A stretch of 64,000 nt of DNA, taken from Terriglobia bacterium. GTDB taxonomy: Bacteria > Acidobacteriota > Terriglobia > Acidiferrales > UBA7541. Made by a program: the position numbers and the translations under genes. This document shows, piece by piece, positions 7,635 to 16,857 of the stretch. The notes below the pieces were generated by a model. It searched no databases. It saw only the letters and a program-made list of their open reading frames with translations, and was not told where the DNA came from. Numbering within the stretch: position 1 is the first letter of the stretch; each line of letters begins with the position of its first letter. The stretch covers positions 186,001 to 250,000 of the forward strand of contig JAIQGG010000004.1 of NCBI GenBank assembly GCA_020072785.1. Direction: 5' to 3'.

Positions 7635-7820
7635 AAATATTGATGACCAATACGCACAGACCTGGCCTTTTGGACCATAGTGCCCGTTCTGCGGATGTGA
7701 TATAGACGGAGCATCAAGAAAGAGAAGTGCGGGGGCGCGAGGCTAAAGCGTGCTGCTGTTCCCGGTGGTGGAATTTCCGTCTGAGCTAGAAATGGGCCTG
7801 CGGGCCGGCGGATAAGGCGC

Positions 7821-10800
7821 GTGACGCGACTAAACGCAAAACTCTTGCTATGTCTGATGGCCTTGCTGCCGCCGATGCGACTCTGCGCGCAGAAGCCCGG
7901 GGGCGCCGCGCAAGGACAGCAGCCCGTGGGGATCGCCGGCGCAGCCGCTGGGACTACCGCGCCGGCGGCAAAGCCCGTGATCCGGCAATTCACGCCGGCG
8001 CAGGGCGCCCAAGGGACAAGCCTCACGCTGACCATCAGCGGGGCCAACTTCACGCCGGGCCTGCAGGTGGCCTTCAACCCCGCGAGCGGAATCACCGTCC
8101 AGGGCACCAGCTTCGTCTCCAGCAACCAGCTTCAGGCACAAATCAGCATCGATCGTTCCGCGCCGCTGGGGCCGCGGCAGTTAAGCATCACAACGATGGC
8201 GACTTTAGCGGCTGCGCTGAGCGTGCCCGCGAGGCAGTCGTTCACGGTCGTGCCAGGTGCAGCACCTGCGCCGAATCAGGACCCCGCGAATGCGCCCCCA
8301 CCGCAGCAGCCCGCGACCGGCGCGCCTCCGGCCACCGATGCGGCCTTGGCGGGAAAGCCTGCGGTCCAGATCCGCGAATTCACGCCGCCGCAGGGCGCCC
8401 AGGGGACAACCTTGACCGTGCAAATCGCCGGGGCCAACTTTGCCAAGGGCATGCAGGTGGCCTTCAATCCCCCGGCTGGAATCAAGGTTCTGAGCACCAA
8501 CGTCGTTTCGAGTTTCCAGCTTCAGGCGCAGATCAGCATTGATCCCGCGGCGCCGCTGGGGCCGCGGAAGCTGGGCATTTCTCTGGCCACGGCGCTGGCG
8601 GGAGGTGTGGGTGTGACGGCGCGGCAACCCTTCACGGTCGTGCCGGGCGCGGGCACGCCACAGGCTGGGGGGCCTCCGGCCGGGCGGGACAAGGGACCGG
8701 GACCGCTTGTCGTGCGGCTGATACCGAACCAGTTGCCCGTGGGGGCCCGCAATGTCACGCTGGTCATCCGCGGCGAGAATTTCGCACCCAACGCCACGGT
8801 GAGCTTCAGTCCGGCGGACGTGCGGGTCACGCCGCCCGTGCTGTTCATCAACAGCTCGGAGCTGCACGTGACCGTCGACGTGTTCTCAACGATCACCGGG
8901 CCTCGCGACGTCATCGTCACCAACGCCAGGGGCGGCAGCGGCACGGGCAGGGACCTGCTCCTGGTCCAGGGACTCGAAGCCGGGCCGGGGCGCGGGTACT
9001 CGGGGGCCAAGATCATCTCCCTGCCGGTTGCCGCGATCTCCTTGAAGCCCCAAGCGAGCATCAAGCTGGCCGGGCCGGTGGATAAGCAGGAGCTGTGGAA
9101 CTTTTACGGGACCCATGCGCGTTACGCGTTCAAATGGAGCGACAGCGCGTCCACGAAGCCGCAGATCTACACCGTATCCATCGGCAAAGATGGCGAAGCC
9201 CCGGTACTGAAGATCCAGGTGGGGGCGCGCGACTTCCTAAGCGATCCCCTGCTGCTCACCCCGGCCCAGGTCTTCAAGCTCAAGCACGGCGAAAGTTATA
9301 CCTGGCAGGTGGACGGATACGACGGCAAGGGCAAATGGATTTCGCGCACCATTCAGCCCTGGCACTTCAAGGCGGATGTCTATTTCACCGACAACCTGAA
9401 CTGCGAGCCCTCCAGCTGCGACGAAGCCACGATCGTGCCGGAGCCGGATTACACGGGCACGGACAAGAACACCGCAACGCTGCTGGCCAACCGGGCGATC
9501 AAGTTCACCGTGACCTACGGGCAGAAGCTGAAAGATGCGATGAAATCCGCGCAGGGCGATGCGCTGCCCGGCGAGGAACAGCGCGGCGGCGGGATGAGCC
9601 CGGGGAGCGTCACGCAAGCGACATCCATCCAGGCGCCGGTGGCCGACAGTCTGGTCCAGCATTCGGTGAATTACCTCGGACAAAGCGTGATTGCGCTGGG
9701 CGTGCAGATTCGCGATCCCTTCGGGCAGCGGCAAGAAAACGAATTCTGCATGCATTGGACGTCGGTGGACTGGGGCGACGGCACTCCTCCGGAGATGATG
9801 GACATGTGCCATGGCTGGGCTTGGCCGAGCGATCAGGTCCTGTACAAGGACCACCAGTTTCCGAGCGTGGGCACCTTCACGGTGAAGGTCTATACGGAAG
9901 GCGGCGGCTTTTACCACCTGATGGCCTGCATCAAGGTGGATATCCAGCCGCCGCCGTGTCATGTGACCGACCCCATTACCCTGGCGAAGAAGGATCCCTT
10001 CAAGCTGACCGGCTATCAGGGCACTGCGGACGCGCAGCCCACCGTGAGCACCTATTGGAAGACGACGCCGCGGCCGGTCGCGCAGATCGGCTACACCGGC
10101 GGAAAGGGCTCGGTGGGGATCGAGTGGTCTGTGGACGGCAGCCTGATCGAAACGCAAACCGTGGACCTGGCGGGCTGCGAAGGGATGAAGGCCATCACGC
10201 TGGACCGCGACCTGCCGCACAAGAGCACCGACCTGCCGCCGGCGGGCAAGGGCCTGCACACGGTCAGCGCGCGCGTTGTGAGCGTCGCGGGCAGCGCCGC
10301 GCCGAAAGAGGACGTAGCCCAGAGCATCAACGCCATCTCCAAGATGCAGTTGCTGGGCGGGCTCGGCGGAGGAAATCCCCCGCCGGCGCAGCAGCCGCTC
10401 TCCAAGTTCCTGGTGGCCACCAGCTTCCTGCAGTTGATGGCCCCGGCGGAGATCAGCCCGGTGGACAGCCCGGTCAATCTGAAATACAACGTGGACGATG
10501 CGCCCCCGCCGCCGGATATGCCCGTGGAGATCGACATCGCCACGGCCAAATCCGGCAAGTTCGTGATCGTGGATCTCTCCAAGAGCACCAAGATCACCGC
10601 CGGGAAGGTGAGCGGCGGCGGGGTCATCCAGTTGCCGGTGACCGACGCGATCGTCAACGTGGCCACCACCTTCAGCGATCTCACCGTCAGCTACGACCCC
10701 TCCACGCACATCGCCACGGTGACCGGCGGAGCGATCGACACGCCCCTGTCCAACACCTTTTTCAACGTCGGCAACTTCCAGGGCGAACTGGACAAACTGA

Positions 10801-13145
10801 AAATCGACATGACCGCGGCCACGGTCAGCGGCAAGGTGACCCTGCCCGCGGCGACCGGGCTGACCGTAGGGGGAAGCACGACCTCCATCCCCTTCAGCGA
10901 TGCGGAATTTTTCCTGGAGTGGACGGGCGACAGTCCTACGTTCGGCCACTTCTACAAAGAGGGGATCACGCTGCCCGATTCCAATATCTTCAGCACCGGC
11001 TTCCGGCTGCTCAGTCCGGCTGTGACCGTGGATTTTTCGAAGCTGAAGGGCAGCGGCGTGGGCACGGAATGCGGCGGCAGCGTGGCCAGCGCCAGCTCGT
11101 TCCTGGGCGTGGTGCTGGGCAAGGGCACAAAGATCGCGCCTCCCTCGTCGATCTTCGGCGACGCCCTGGCCAACAGCTATTCGATCCCGCTGGACGACAC
11201 GGCGGTCATCTCCTCCGGCTTCTCCCGGCAGTTGAAGAATATCCCGATCAATCAGAGCGCCTCGCTGTTCAGCTTCACGGCTTCGCTCGATACCGGCGAG
11301 CTAGACTGGTGCGGCAGTTCCTTCGCCTTCACCGTGAACAGCACGCTGAAGAACCTGCCGCTGTTCTCGAACAACCTGTCCGTGAAGGCCACCATCACCC
11401 AGGATGGAGGGTTGACGGCATCCAGCAGCGGCGGCACGGTGGGACCGGTCAGCATCGGGCCGCTGACGCTCACCGGGAAAAATTTTGGCTTCGAATTTAC
11501 CGGCGGGCAGGGCGTACGCGTGAAGCTGGACCTGGACGCCAAGGTGGATCTGCCGTCCACCAATCTCGGCAACCTGCCCTTTCAGGACGTGCGCATCGGG
11601 CCCCACGGAGAGTTCTCCATTGGTTCCGGAAGCGTCGAGGGATGGAAGTCGCTGGGTTCCTCGGCCAGCGCCGAGTTTTACGGCTTCGGCTTGTCCCTGA
11701 GCGAACTGGGCGCGGGCGTGGAAGCCAAGGGCGGATCAAAATTCCGGGCCTTCCTGGGAGTGAGCGGAGCGCTGACCCTGACCGACATCATCCCCATTCA
11801 TGGCAAAGCCTCCGCGGACCGTATCCGCTTCTACATGGCGGAAAACAACGGCGTGTTCTCCTTCGATGGCGTGCAGGTGGACAAGATCGCCGTCGATTTC
11901 ACCTACGCCGACCTCGGCTTCAAGGGCAGCATCGGATGGAAAGGGAATCCGCTCTCCGCGGAGCTGATGCCCGGGCCGTTGGATGGACCAGGAAGCGGGC
12001 CGGTCCTGGCGGGGTGGAGAAGCGCCGGGGGTTTCGAGGATCCGGACAGTGGCGATCCACTGTGGGCCAGCCTGAATCCCGCGCCGGGCGCGCTGCCGTC
12101 ACCCATGGTTCCGCCCATGGACGACAAGTCGAGCCGCTTCTTCGGGGAGCTCGGTGTCAGCCTGATGGATCTCGGCGATTTGAACGCCGGCTTCCTGGTG
12201 GGCAACTCTTCCGGGAGCACTTTCTTCCTGGCGCGGCTGACCGCGGATCTTCCTTCGCCCGGAATCATGCTGGGCTCGACACCGCTCTCTCTGCAGTCCA
12301 TCGCCGGCGGCATCGGGTATCACGTGGCCTGGGGCAAGCTGGGTTCGACCGTCAGCTTTTCGAATCCCTGCGACGCCACGAACGTCAACGACTTCGACGC
12401 TCCGCTGGAAAGCGTGGCCTACGACAGCGGGCGCTCCTTTACCTTGAAAGCCGGCGTGGGCATCGGCACGGCGACGGATGACGGCGATCTGCTCTATATG
12501 CGCGGCGTGTTCTCGCTGGACCTGCCCGGCCCCAACGTGGGCGTGGACATCGGCGCCTGGTTGCTGGGTGCGGACCGCGGCGGCAATCCGGAGGCCTGCG
12601 GGCACGTAGGCTATTACAACGAGACGTTCACCGCGTCGGTGGGCGTGGACCTCAAATTCAAGGACCTGGTCGAGGTCAGCGGCGCCGCCGAGCTGCAGTT
12701 CGGCAAGCTGGGCTACCACATCTATGTCGGGACGCAGCAGAACCCGGTGCAGGCGAAGTTCGTGGGTGTGGGCGGCGCGTCCGGTTTCCTGGATGTAGAC
12801 AGCAGCGGGATCAAGGCCGGCGGCGGCGTCCATGTAATGGTCGGCAAGCAGAAGAGCGGCGGCTGCTGGGACGTTTACGGCTACGCCGGGTCCACTGTCA
12901 CCTGCGGCATGGGAATCTATCTGAACCCGCCGAGCATTGACGCCTCTTATTCCTTCTCCGTGAGCGGAGGCATGGGGATCACCATTTTCTGTGTGGACAT
13001 CGGCGTAGATGCCACGGGAACGCTGACGATTTCCGGAAAGCTGCCGCCGCCGCAGATCTGCGGCAACCTGAGCCTGAGCGGCGAAGTCTGCTTCGTCTTT
13101 TGCAAGAGTGCCAGCGTGGATTTGAGCGTGTGCTTCCCGCCATGA
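7821..13145 (+). CDS. giant secreted IPT/TIG-domain protein
   Basis: A 1774-residue secreted or surface protein of unknown function. A GTG start is followed by a signal peptide (about 1-23). Three IPT/TIG immunoglobulin-like modules lie at about 52-143, 182-275 and 296-380, each with GANF or GENF and VTLxI patterns. A PKD-like segment (WGDGTPP, then VGTFTVKVY) is near 645-700. The rest is long, Gly/Ser/Asp-rich beta-repeat sequence with no enzyme motif. The C-terminal 100 residues are rich in Cys, which suggests disulfides. The FN3 gene begins 17 nt after the stop, so the two are probably co-transcribed and may form one surface structure. Adhesion or substrate binding is a guess from the architecture. 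Confidence 0.85.
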   Translation: MTRLNAKLLLCLMALLPPMRLCAQKPGGAAQGQQPVGIAGAAAGTTAPAAKPVIRQFTPAQGAQGTSLTLTISGANFTPGLQVAFNPASGITVQGTSFVSSNQLQAQISIDRSAPLGPRQLSITTMATLAAALSVPARQSFTVVPGAAPAPNQDPANAPPPQQPATGAPPATDAALAGKPAVQIREFTPPQGAQGTTLTVQIAGANFAKGMQVAFNPPAGIKVLSTNVVSSFQLQAQISIDPAAPLGPRKLGISLATALAGGVGVTARQPFTVVPGAGTPQAGGPPAGRDKGPGPLVVRLIPNQLPVGARNVTLVIRGENFAPNATVSFSPADVRVTPPVLFINSSELHVTVDVFSTITGPRDVIVTNARGGSGTGRDLLLVQGLEAGPGRGYSGAKIISLPVAAISLKPQASIKLAGPVDKQELWNFYGTHARYAFKWSDSASTKPQIYTVSIGKDGEAPVLKIQVGARDFLSDPLLLTPAQVFKLKHGESYTWQVDGYDGKGKWISRTIQPWHFKADVYFTDNLNCEPSSCDEATIVPEPDYTGTDKNTATLLANRAIKFTVTYGQKLKDAMKSAQGDALPGEEQRGGGMSPGSVTQATSIQAPVADSLVQHSVNYLGQSVIALGVQIRDPFGQRQENEFCMHWTSVDWGDGTPPEMMDMCHGWAWPSDQVLYKDHQFPSVGTFTVKVYTEGGGFYHLMACIKVDIQPPPCHVTDPITLAKKDPFKLTGYQGTADAQPTVSTYWKTTPRPVAQIGYTGGKGSVGIEWSVDGSLIETQTVDLAGCEGMKAITLDRDLPHKSTDLPPAGKGLHTVSARVVSVAGSAAPKEDVAQSINAISKMQLLGGLGGGNPPPAQQPLSKFLVATSFLQLMAPAEISPVDSPVNLKYNVDDAPPPPDMPVEIDIATAKSGKFVIVDLSKSTKITAGKVSGGGVIQLPVTDAIVNVATTFSDLTVSYDPSTHIATVTGGAIDTPLSNTFFNVGNFQGELDKLKIDMTAATVSGKVTLPAATGLTVGGSTTSIPFSDAEFFLEWTGDSPTFGHFYKEGITLPDSNIFSTGFRLLSPAVTVDFSKLKGSGVGTECGGSVASASSFLGVVLGKGTKIAPPSSIFGDALANSYSIPLDDTAVISSGFSRQLKNIPINQSASLFSFTASLDTGELDWCGSSFAFTVNSTLKNLPLFSNNLSVKATITQDGGLTASSSGGTVGPVSIGPLTLTGKNFGFEFTGGQGVRVKLDLDAKVDLPSTNLGNLPFQDVRIGPHGEFSIGSGSVEGWKSLGSSASAEFYGFGLSLSELGAGVEAKGGSKFRAFLGVSGALTLTDIIPIHGKASADRIRFYMAENNGVFSFDGVQVDKIAVDFTYADLGFKGSIGWKGNPLSAELMPGPLDGPGSGPVLAGWRSAGGFEDPDSGDPLWASLNPAPGALPSPMVPPMDDKSSRFFGELGVSLMDLGDLNAGFLVGNSSGSTFFLARLTADLPSPGIMLGSTPLSLQSIAGGIGYHVAWGKLGSTVSFSNPCDATNVNDFDAPLESVAYDSGRSFTLKAGVGIGTATDDGDLLYMRGVFSLDLPGPNVGVDIGAWLLGADRGGNPEACGHVGYYNETFTASVGVDLKFKDLVEVSGAAELQFGKLGYHIYVGTQQNPVQAKFVGVGGASGFLDVDSSGIKAGGGVHVMVGKQKSGGCWDVYGYAGSTVTCGMGIYLNPPSIDASYSFSVSGGMGITIFCVDIGVDATGTLTISGKLPPPQICGNLSLSGEVCFVFCKSASVDLSVCFPP

Positions 13146-13161
13146 GGATAAAGGGGACGGC

Positions 13162-15240
13162 GTGAGCTTTGTGAACAGGCAAACGGCATGGAAACGGCTG
13201 GCGGGCGCGGCGGCTTGCGGGCTGGTGTGCGCCGCCGGGTGGGTGCCGCTGGCCGCGCAGCAGCCGGCGATGCCGCCCGCGACGCCGGTGGCCGTGGCCG
13301 TCTTTCCCGACCGCGTGCGCCTGCGCTGGGAGCCTCCGGACGTCTATCCAGCCGGCGGGTATGTGATTTACCGCGATGCGGAGCGCCTGACGCCCGAGCC
13401 CCTCAAGCCCGTGGCCATGGGCGAGCCGCCGAAAACGCGCAGCGACCGCCCGGAAGATATCGATAATGCCTATCTGTTCCTGATCAACTCTCCGAAGGTG
13501 ACCAAAGAGCAGCGCTCCCGCCTGGAAAATGTGAAGATTTTCGTGCTCCTGCGCTCCATCGATACCCCGAAGATCGCCACGGACCTGGCCCTGCTGTACG
13601 ACGATACGACGGCGAAGAAGGGCGCGCTGTACCAATACCGCCTGGTGGCCCTCGATGCCGCGGGCCAGGAAACGACGCTGAACGCCACGCCCGTTCTCGT
13701 GGAAGTCACGCCGCCTCCGCCTCCGCCCTCGAACCTGGTGGCCACCAGCAGCGGCGAAAACGGCATTGGCCTGAAGTGGCAGACGGTGCCGCCGCGCGGC
13801 GCGACCGATCCCGCCGGCTACTATGTCTACCGCAGCCTGATGGCGGGGGGAGCCTACCAGCGCATCACGCAGAAGGTGGTGCTGGTGATGCGCGCGCGGG
13901 ACGCCCAGGGCCACGTCACCGAGCCCACGTTTTACGCCACCGATGGCAACGTGGAAGACGGAGTCATCTACAAATACCGGGTCACCGGCGTGGACTTTTT
14001 CGGGCGCGAAAGCGCGCCGATCGAATCTCCGCCGATCGAGTACGTGGACCCGCGGCCGCCGCTCTCCGTCGCCGGATTCGCCGCGCAGGCCAGCGCGAAA
14101 GAGGTCACGCTCACCTGGACGGTGCCGGAGAAGAGCCGCATCGCGGTCACCATCATCAAGCGCTCGGAGAGCATCGAAGGACCGTTCCTCGACGTGAGCC
14201 CGGAACTGCCCGCGGCCACCCCCACTTTTGCCGACAGCACGGTGGTGACCGGCCGCAAATACTTTTACCGCGCGGAAACCCGTTCGCGCCGCGGCCTCTA
14301 CAATCCAGAACCTCCCACGGTGCTGGCCACGGTGGTAAACCCCGTGCCGCCGGCCTCCGTGCGCCATCTTCAAGCCTCGGCCAAGCTCGGCCAGGTGGCG
14401 CTCTCCTGGGACAAGAATGCGGAATCCGATCTGCTCGGCTATCGCGTCTATCGCAGCCTGGAGGAAAAAGGGCCCTGGGCGCTGGTGGGCGACGAGTTGA
14501 TCGGCGGCGTGCAATACGCCGATGAGGTTTCCGCGCTGCGCCACGACCGTCTGTGGTACCGCGTGGTGGCCGTGAATACCTCGCGCGTGGAAAGCCAGCC
14601 CTCGCCCGCGTTCCTCGTGGAGACCCGTTCGGTGGCGGCTCCGCGCACGCCTTCGCTCTCCACCGGGCCGATGACCGAAGGGAAGATCCTCCTGCAGTGG
14701 ACGGGCGGAGACGCCGGCACAACGGGCTTCAACCTCTACCGGGCCATCCTGGAGGGCTATCCGATGGTGCGGCTGAATGAGAAGCCGCTGCCCGCTGCGC
14801 AGTTGCAGTACACGGACACCGACGTCGAGCCCGACCATCCTTACTATTATGTGGTGGAGGCGGTGGGCGCGAATGGCGCGCTCTCCCCGCGCTCGCAGAT
14901 CGCCAGCGCTTCGACGTTCAGCCGCGCGCCCGCGCCGATGCCCGCCGACCTGCACGCGGAATTCTACGTGCCCAGGGAGCCGCTGGGCGTCACGCTCACC
15001 TGGAAGATGCCGGAGAAGGCGCGGCTGCGCTGCGAGGTGCTGCGCTCGGAACTCCCGGACGAGGGCTTCGTGCGCGTAGGTTCGCTGCTTTTCGAAGGGC
15101 AGATGAAGTACACGGACTCCTCGGTGAGCGTGGGGAGCACCTATTACTACGTAGTGCGGGCAACGAGCCCCTCGGGCATGGTGAGCGCCAACTCCGCGGC
15201 CGTGAAGGTTACGGTTCCCCCGCCGCCACCGCAACGCTAG
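13162..15240 (+). CDS. secreted multi-FN3-domain protein
   Basis: A 692-residue secreted protein made largely of fibronectin type III-like modules. A signal peptide (about 1-33, ending PLAAQ) is followed by about six modules beginning near residues 40, 190, 300, 395, 494 and 593. They carry repeated signatures such as GYYVYRS, GYRVYRS, FNLYRA, and YYYVV near module ends. No catalytic motif is seen. The GTG start has AAAGGGGA upstream and lies 16 nt after the IPT/TIG gene, indicating one operon. It is probably a cell-surface binding or scaffold partner of the preceding giant protein. Confidence 0.85.
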   Translation: MSFVNRQTAWKRLAGAAACGLVCAAGWVPLAAQQPAMPPATPVAVAVFPDRVRLRWEPPDVYPAGGYVIYRDAERLTPEPLKPVAMGEPPKTRSDRPEDIDNAYLFLINSPKVTKEQRSRLENVKIFVLLRSIDTPKIATDLALLYDDTTAKKGALYQYRLVALDAAGQETTLNATPVLVEVTPPPPPPSNLVATSSGENGIGLKWQTVPPRGATDPAGYYVYRSLMAGGAYQRITQKVVLVMRARDAQGHVTEPTFYATDGNVEDGVIYKYRVTGVDFFGRESAPIESPPIEYVDPRPPLSVAGFAAQASAKEVTLTWTVPEKSRIAVTIIKRSESIEGPFLDVSPELPAATPTFADSTVVTGRKYFYRAETRSRRGLYNPEPPTVLATVVNPVPPASVRHLQASAKLGQVALSWDKNAESDLLGYRVYRSLEEKGPWALVGDELIGGVQYADEVSALRHDRLWYRVVAVNTSRVESQPSPAFLVETRSVAAPRTPSLSTGPMTEGKILLQWTGGDAGTTGFNLYRAILEGYPMVRLNEKPLPAAQLQYTDTDVEPDHPYYYVVEAVGANGALSPRSQIASASTFSRAPAPMPADLHAEFYVPREPLGVTLTWKMPEKARLRCEVLRSELPDEGFVRVGSLLFEGQMKYTDSSVSVGSTYYYVVRATSPSGMVSANSAAVKVTVPPPPPQR

Positions 15241-15316
15241 CCTGCCGCTGCCGCGACCGGCCATTGCGGACCTCTCACGATGGCGACTTCACAACGAGTC
15301 ACCAACGGCGCTGCGC

Positions 15317-15712
15317 TTACTCGGCGCTCTCCGGGCCGCCCTCCCGGGTCCAGCAGGCCGCCAGAATGCGCGGGATCCCCTCCAGCCGGTGCTTTTCCAC
15401 GAAGGCGGAGACTCCCAAGCTCTCGTAGCGCCGCAAATTCCCCGGCTTGGGCGTAATGCGCATGACGATGACCCGCGGGCGCGTCGCCAGTTGCAACACC
15501 CGCCGCAGGAAGTCGCCCGTGTGCAGGTCGGCGACGTAATCCTCCAGGAGCAGGGCATCGAACGGCCCGGCTTCCAGATGGCGGAGCGCTTCCAGGCCAC
15601 TCCAGGTGGAGACGGTTTCGTAGCCGGCGCCGGCGAGGAGTGTTTCCAAACGGGTCAGGACCTCTTCGCTGTTGTCCAGAACCAGAATGCGCTTGCTCTT
15701 GCTGCTCGGCAT
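15317..15712 (-). CDS. stand-alone receiver-domain protein, atypical
   Basis: A single CheY-like receiver of about 131 residues with no output domain (KRILVLDNSEEVLTRL, then FDALLLEDYV, and FVEK near the C-terminal end). The phospho-acceptor strand reads LLLED rather than the usual LLD, and only one Asp is left in the N-terminal acidic pocket (LDNSE), so phosphorylation may be altered. I chose the ATG at 15712; the longer frame begins with TTG. It is divergent from the Crp/Fnr gene, and both share an upstream palindrome that could regulate both. Confidence 0.75.
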   Translation of the reverse strand: MPSSKSKRILVLDNSEEVLTRLETLLAGAGYETVSTWSGLEALRHLEAGPFDALLLEDYVADLHTGDFLRRVLQLATRPRVIVMRITPKPGNLRRYESLGVSAFVEKHRLEGIPRILAACWTREGGPESAE

Positions 15713-15771
15713 CGCACACTCACGGGGAAGGGGAATATTGGGCAAAAGAGTGCGCTGCCGGGCTGTTTGCG

Positions 15772-15791
15772 GCAGTGACGTACGTCACTGC
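15772..15791. promoter_or_regulatory. 20-bp palindrome, candidate Crp/Fnr operator
   Basis: GCAGTGACGTACGTCACTGC is a perfect palindrome containing GTGA-N6-TCAC, the Crp-family half-site pattern. It lies 72 nt before the Crp/Fnr start codon and 59 nt before the divergent receiver gene, so autoregulation or joint control is likely. Confidence 0.65.
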
Positions 15792-15863
15792 GCGGGGTGA
15801 TGCCTCGCACAGAAAATGCTAGGTGCCGGGCTGTCCCCCGATGGGCCGCACAGGAGGATCCCC

Positions 15864-16580
15864 ATGCACGTGCCGTATGGACTCCACCCCATTGAAGATT
15901 GCGAAACCTGTGTCCGCCACGCCGAAAACTGCTTCTGCGAGCTTCCCGCTCCCGCCCGCAAAGTCCTGCAAGAAATCAAGTACACCAGTTACTACCCGGC
16001 GGGATCCCTGCTCTTCGTGGAAGGGCAGGAGCCGCGCGGTGTCTACCTGCTCTGCGAGGGCCGCGTGAAACTCCAGATGGCCTCCCCGGAAGGGAAAATG
16101 CTTATTCTGCGCATCGCGGGCCCCGGGGAAGTGCTGGGAATGCATGCGGCGATCCCCGGCAAGCCCTTCGAACACACCGCGGAAACTCTGCAGCCGAGCC
16201 AGGTGAGTTTCCTCAAGACCGAAGATTTCGTGCGCCTTTTGCACCAGTTTCCGCAGGCCTCCGCGAAGGTGCTGGGACTGCTCAGCGACCATTACCGCGC
16301 CGCCTGCTACCAGGTGCGCTGCCTGGGGCTTTCGCGCAGCGCCGGCGAAAAAATCGCCCGCTTTCTCCTGGCCTCCTCCGAGCAGGGCCAGGAGACACGC
16401 AAGGGAACCCGCTTTCATCTCTTGCTGACCCACGAAGAGATCGCCCAGCTCCTCGGCGTCTCCCGCGAAACCGTCACGCGCACCCTGACGGAATTCCGGA
16501 AGGGACTGTTGATTTCCATTCGCGGCTCCGCCGTGACCATCCGCAACAAAACCGGACTGAGAGGACTGCTGGCTGCCTGA
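15864..16580 (+). CDS. Crp/Fnr-family transcriptional regulator
   Basis: A 238-residue regulator. An N-terminal Cys cluster (C13, C16, C23, C25; spacing 2, 6, 1) resembles the FNR iron-sulfur ligand region. A cyclic-nucleotide-type beta-barrel follows (about 35-150, YPAGSLLFVEGQEPRGVYLL), then a dimer helix and a winged HTH (LTHEEIAQLLGVSRETVTRTL). I chose the ATG at 15864 because AGGAGG sits 6 nt upstream; the longer frame has no site. Oxygen, NO or redox sensing is inferred from the cysteines. It probably binds the 20-bp palindrome upstream. Two nearby genes, a receiver and a universal stress protein, fit a stress regulon. Confidence 0.9.
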   Translation: MHVPYGLHPIEDCETCVRHAENCFCELPAPARKVLQEIKYTSYYPAGSLLFVEGQEPRGVYLLCEGRVKLQMASPEGKMLILRIAGPGEVLGMHAAIPGKPFEHTAETLQPSQVSFLKTEDFVRLLHQFPQASAKVLGLLSDHYRAACYQVRCLGLSRSAGEKIARFLLASSEQGQETRKGTRFHLLLTHEEIAQLLGVSRETVTRTLTEFRKGLLISIRGSAVTIRNKTGLRGLLAA

Positions 16581-16676
16581 GCGTTCGACCGGTCATCCTT
16601 TCTTCTTCTGTATCTAAAGCATTGCAGGGAACGTGCGGGGAGCTGTTTCTCTGCGGGGTGCGGGGAGAAAAGAACA

Positions 16677-16718
16677 GGGCGGCACACGCCCTTCTAGCTA
16701 ATGTGCCGCCCCATTTTT
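16677..16718. terminator. intrinsic terminator between convergent genes
   Basis: A 10-bp stem GGGCGGCACA/TGTGCCGCCC (16677-16686 with 16702-16711) is followed by CATTTTT on the plus strand; the minus strand continues into a T-rich stretch. It separates the crp-like gene (+) from the universal stress gene (-). Confidence 0.75.
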
Positions 16719-16857
16719 CCACCCGAGGTGGAAACTCGTTGAATTGAATCTCGCCGTGTTCCGGTTAGGCCTCCGGCTCCTGAAGCGCCATCCGTACTTT
16801 GGCACTCACGGGCTGTATCTCCTTTGCGCGCATTCCACGGCACGCCTGCGGCCGGCT

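Larger units (their letters stand above)
7509..7820. other. spacer with two REP-like repeats
   Basis: This 312-nt region has no supported gene. It holds two identical 20-bp palindromic repeats exactly 60 bp apart (see separate entries) and the 5' flank of the large IPT/TIG gene. Confidence 0.7.

Noticed and set aside
9095-12481. 1128-residue open frame within the IPT/TIG gene
   Set aside because: Arg/Gly/His-rich shadow in another frame; the 7821-13145 frame has signal peptide and domains.
12979-15264. 761-residue minus-strand open frame
   Set aside because: Antisense shadow of the FN3 gene without motifs.
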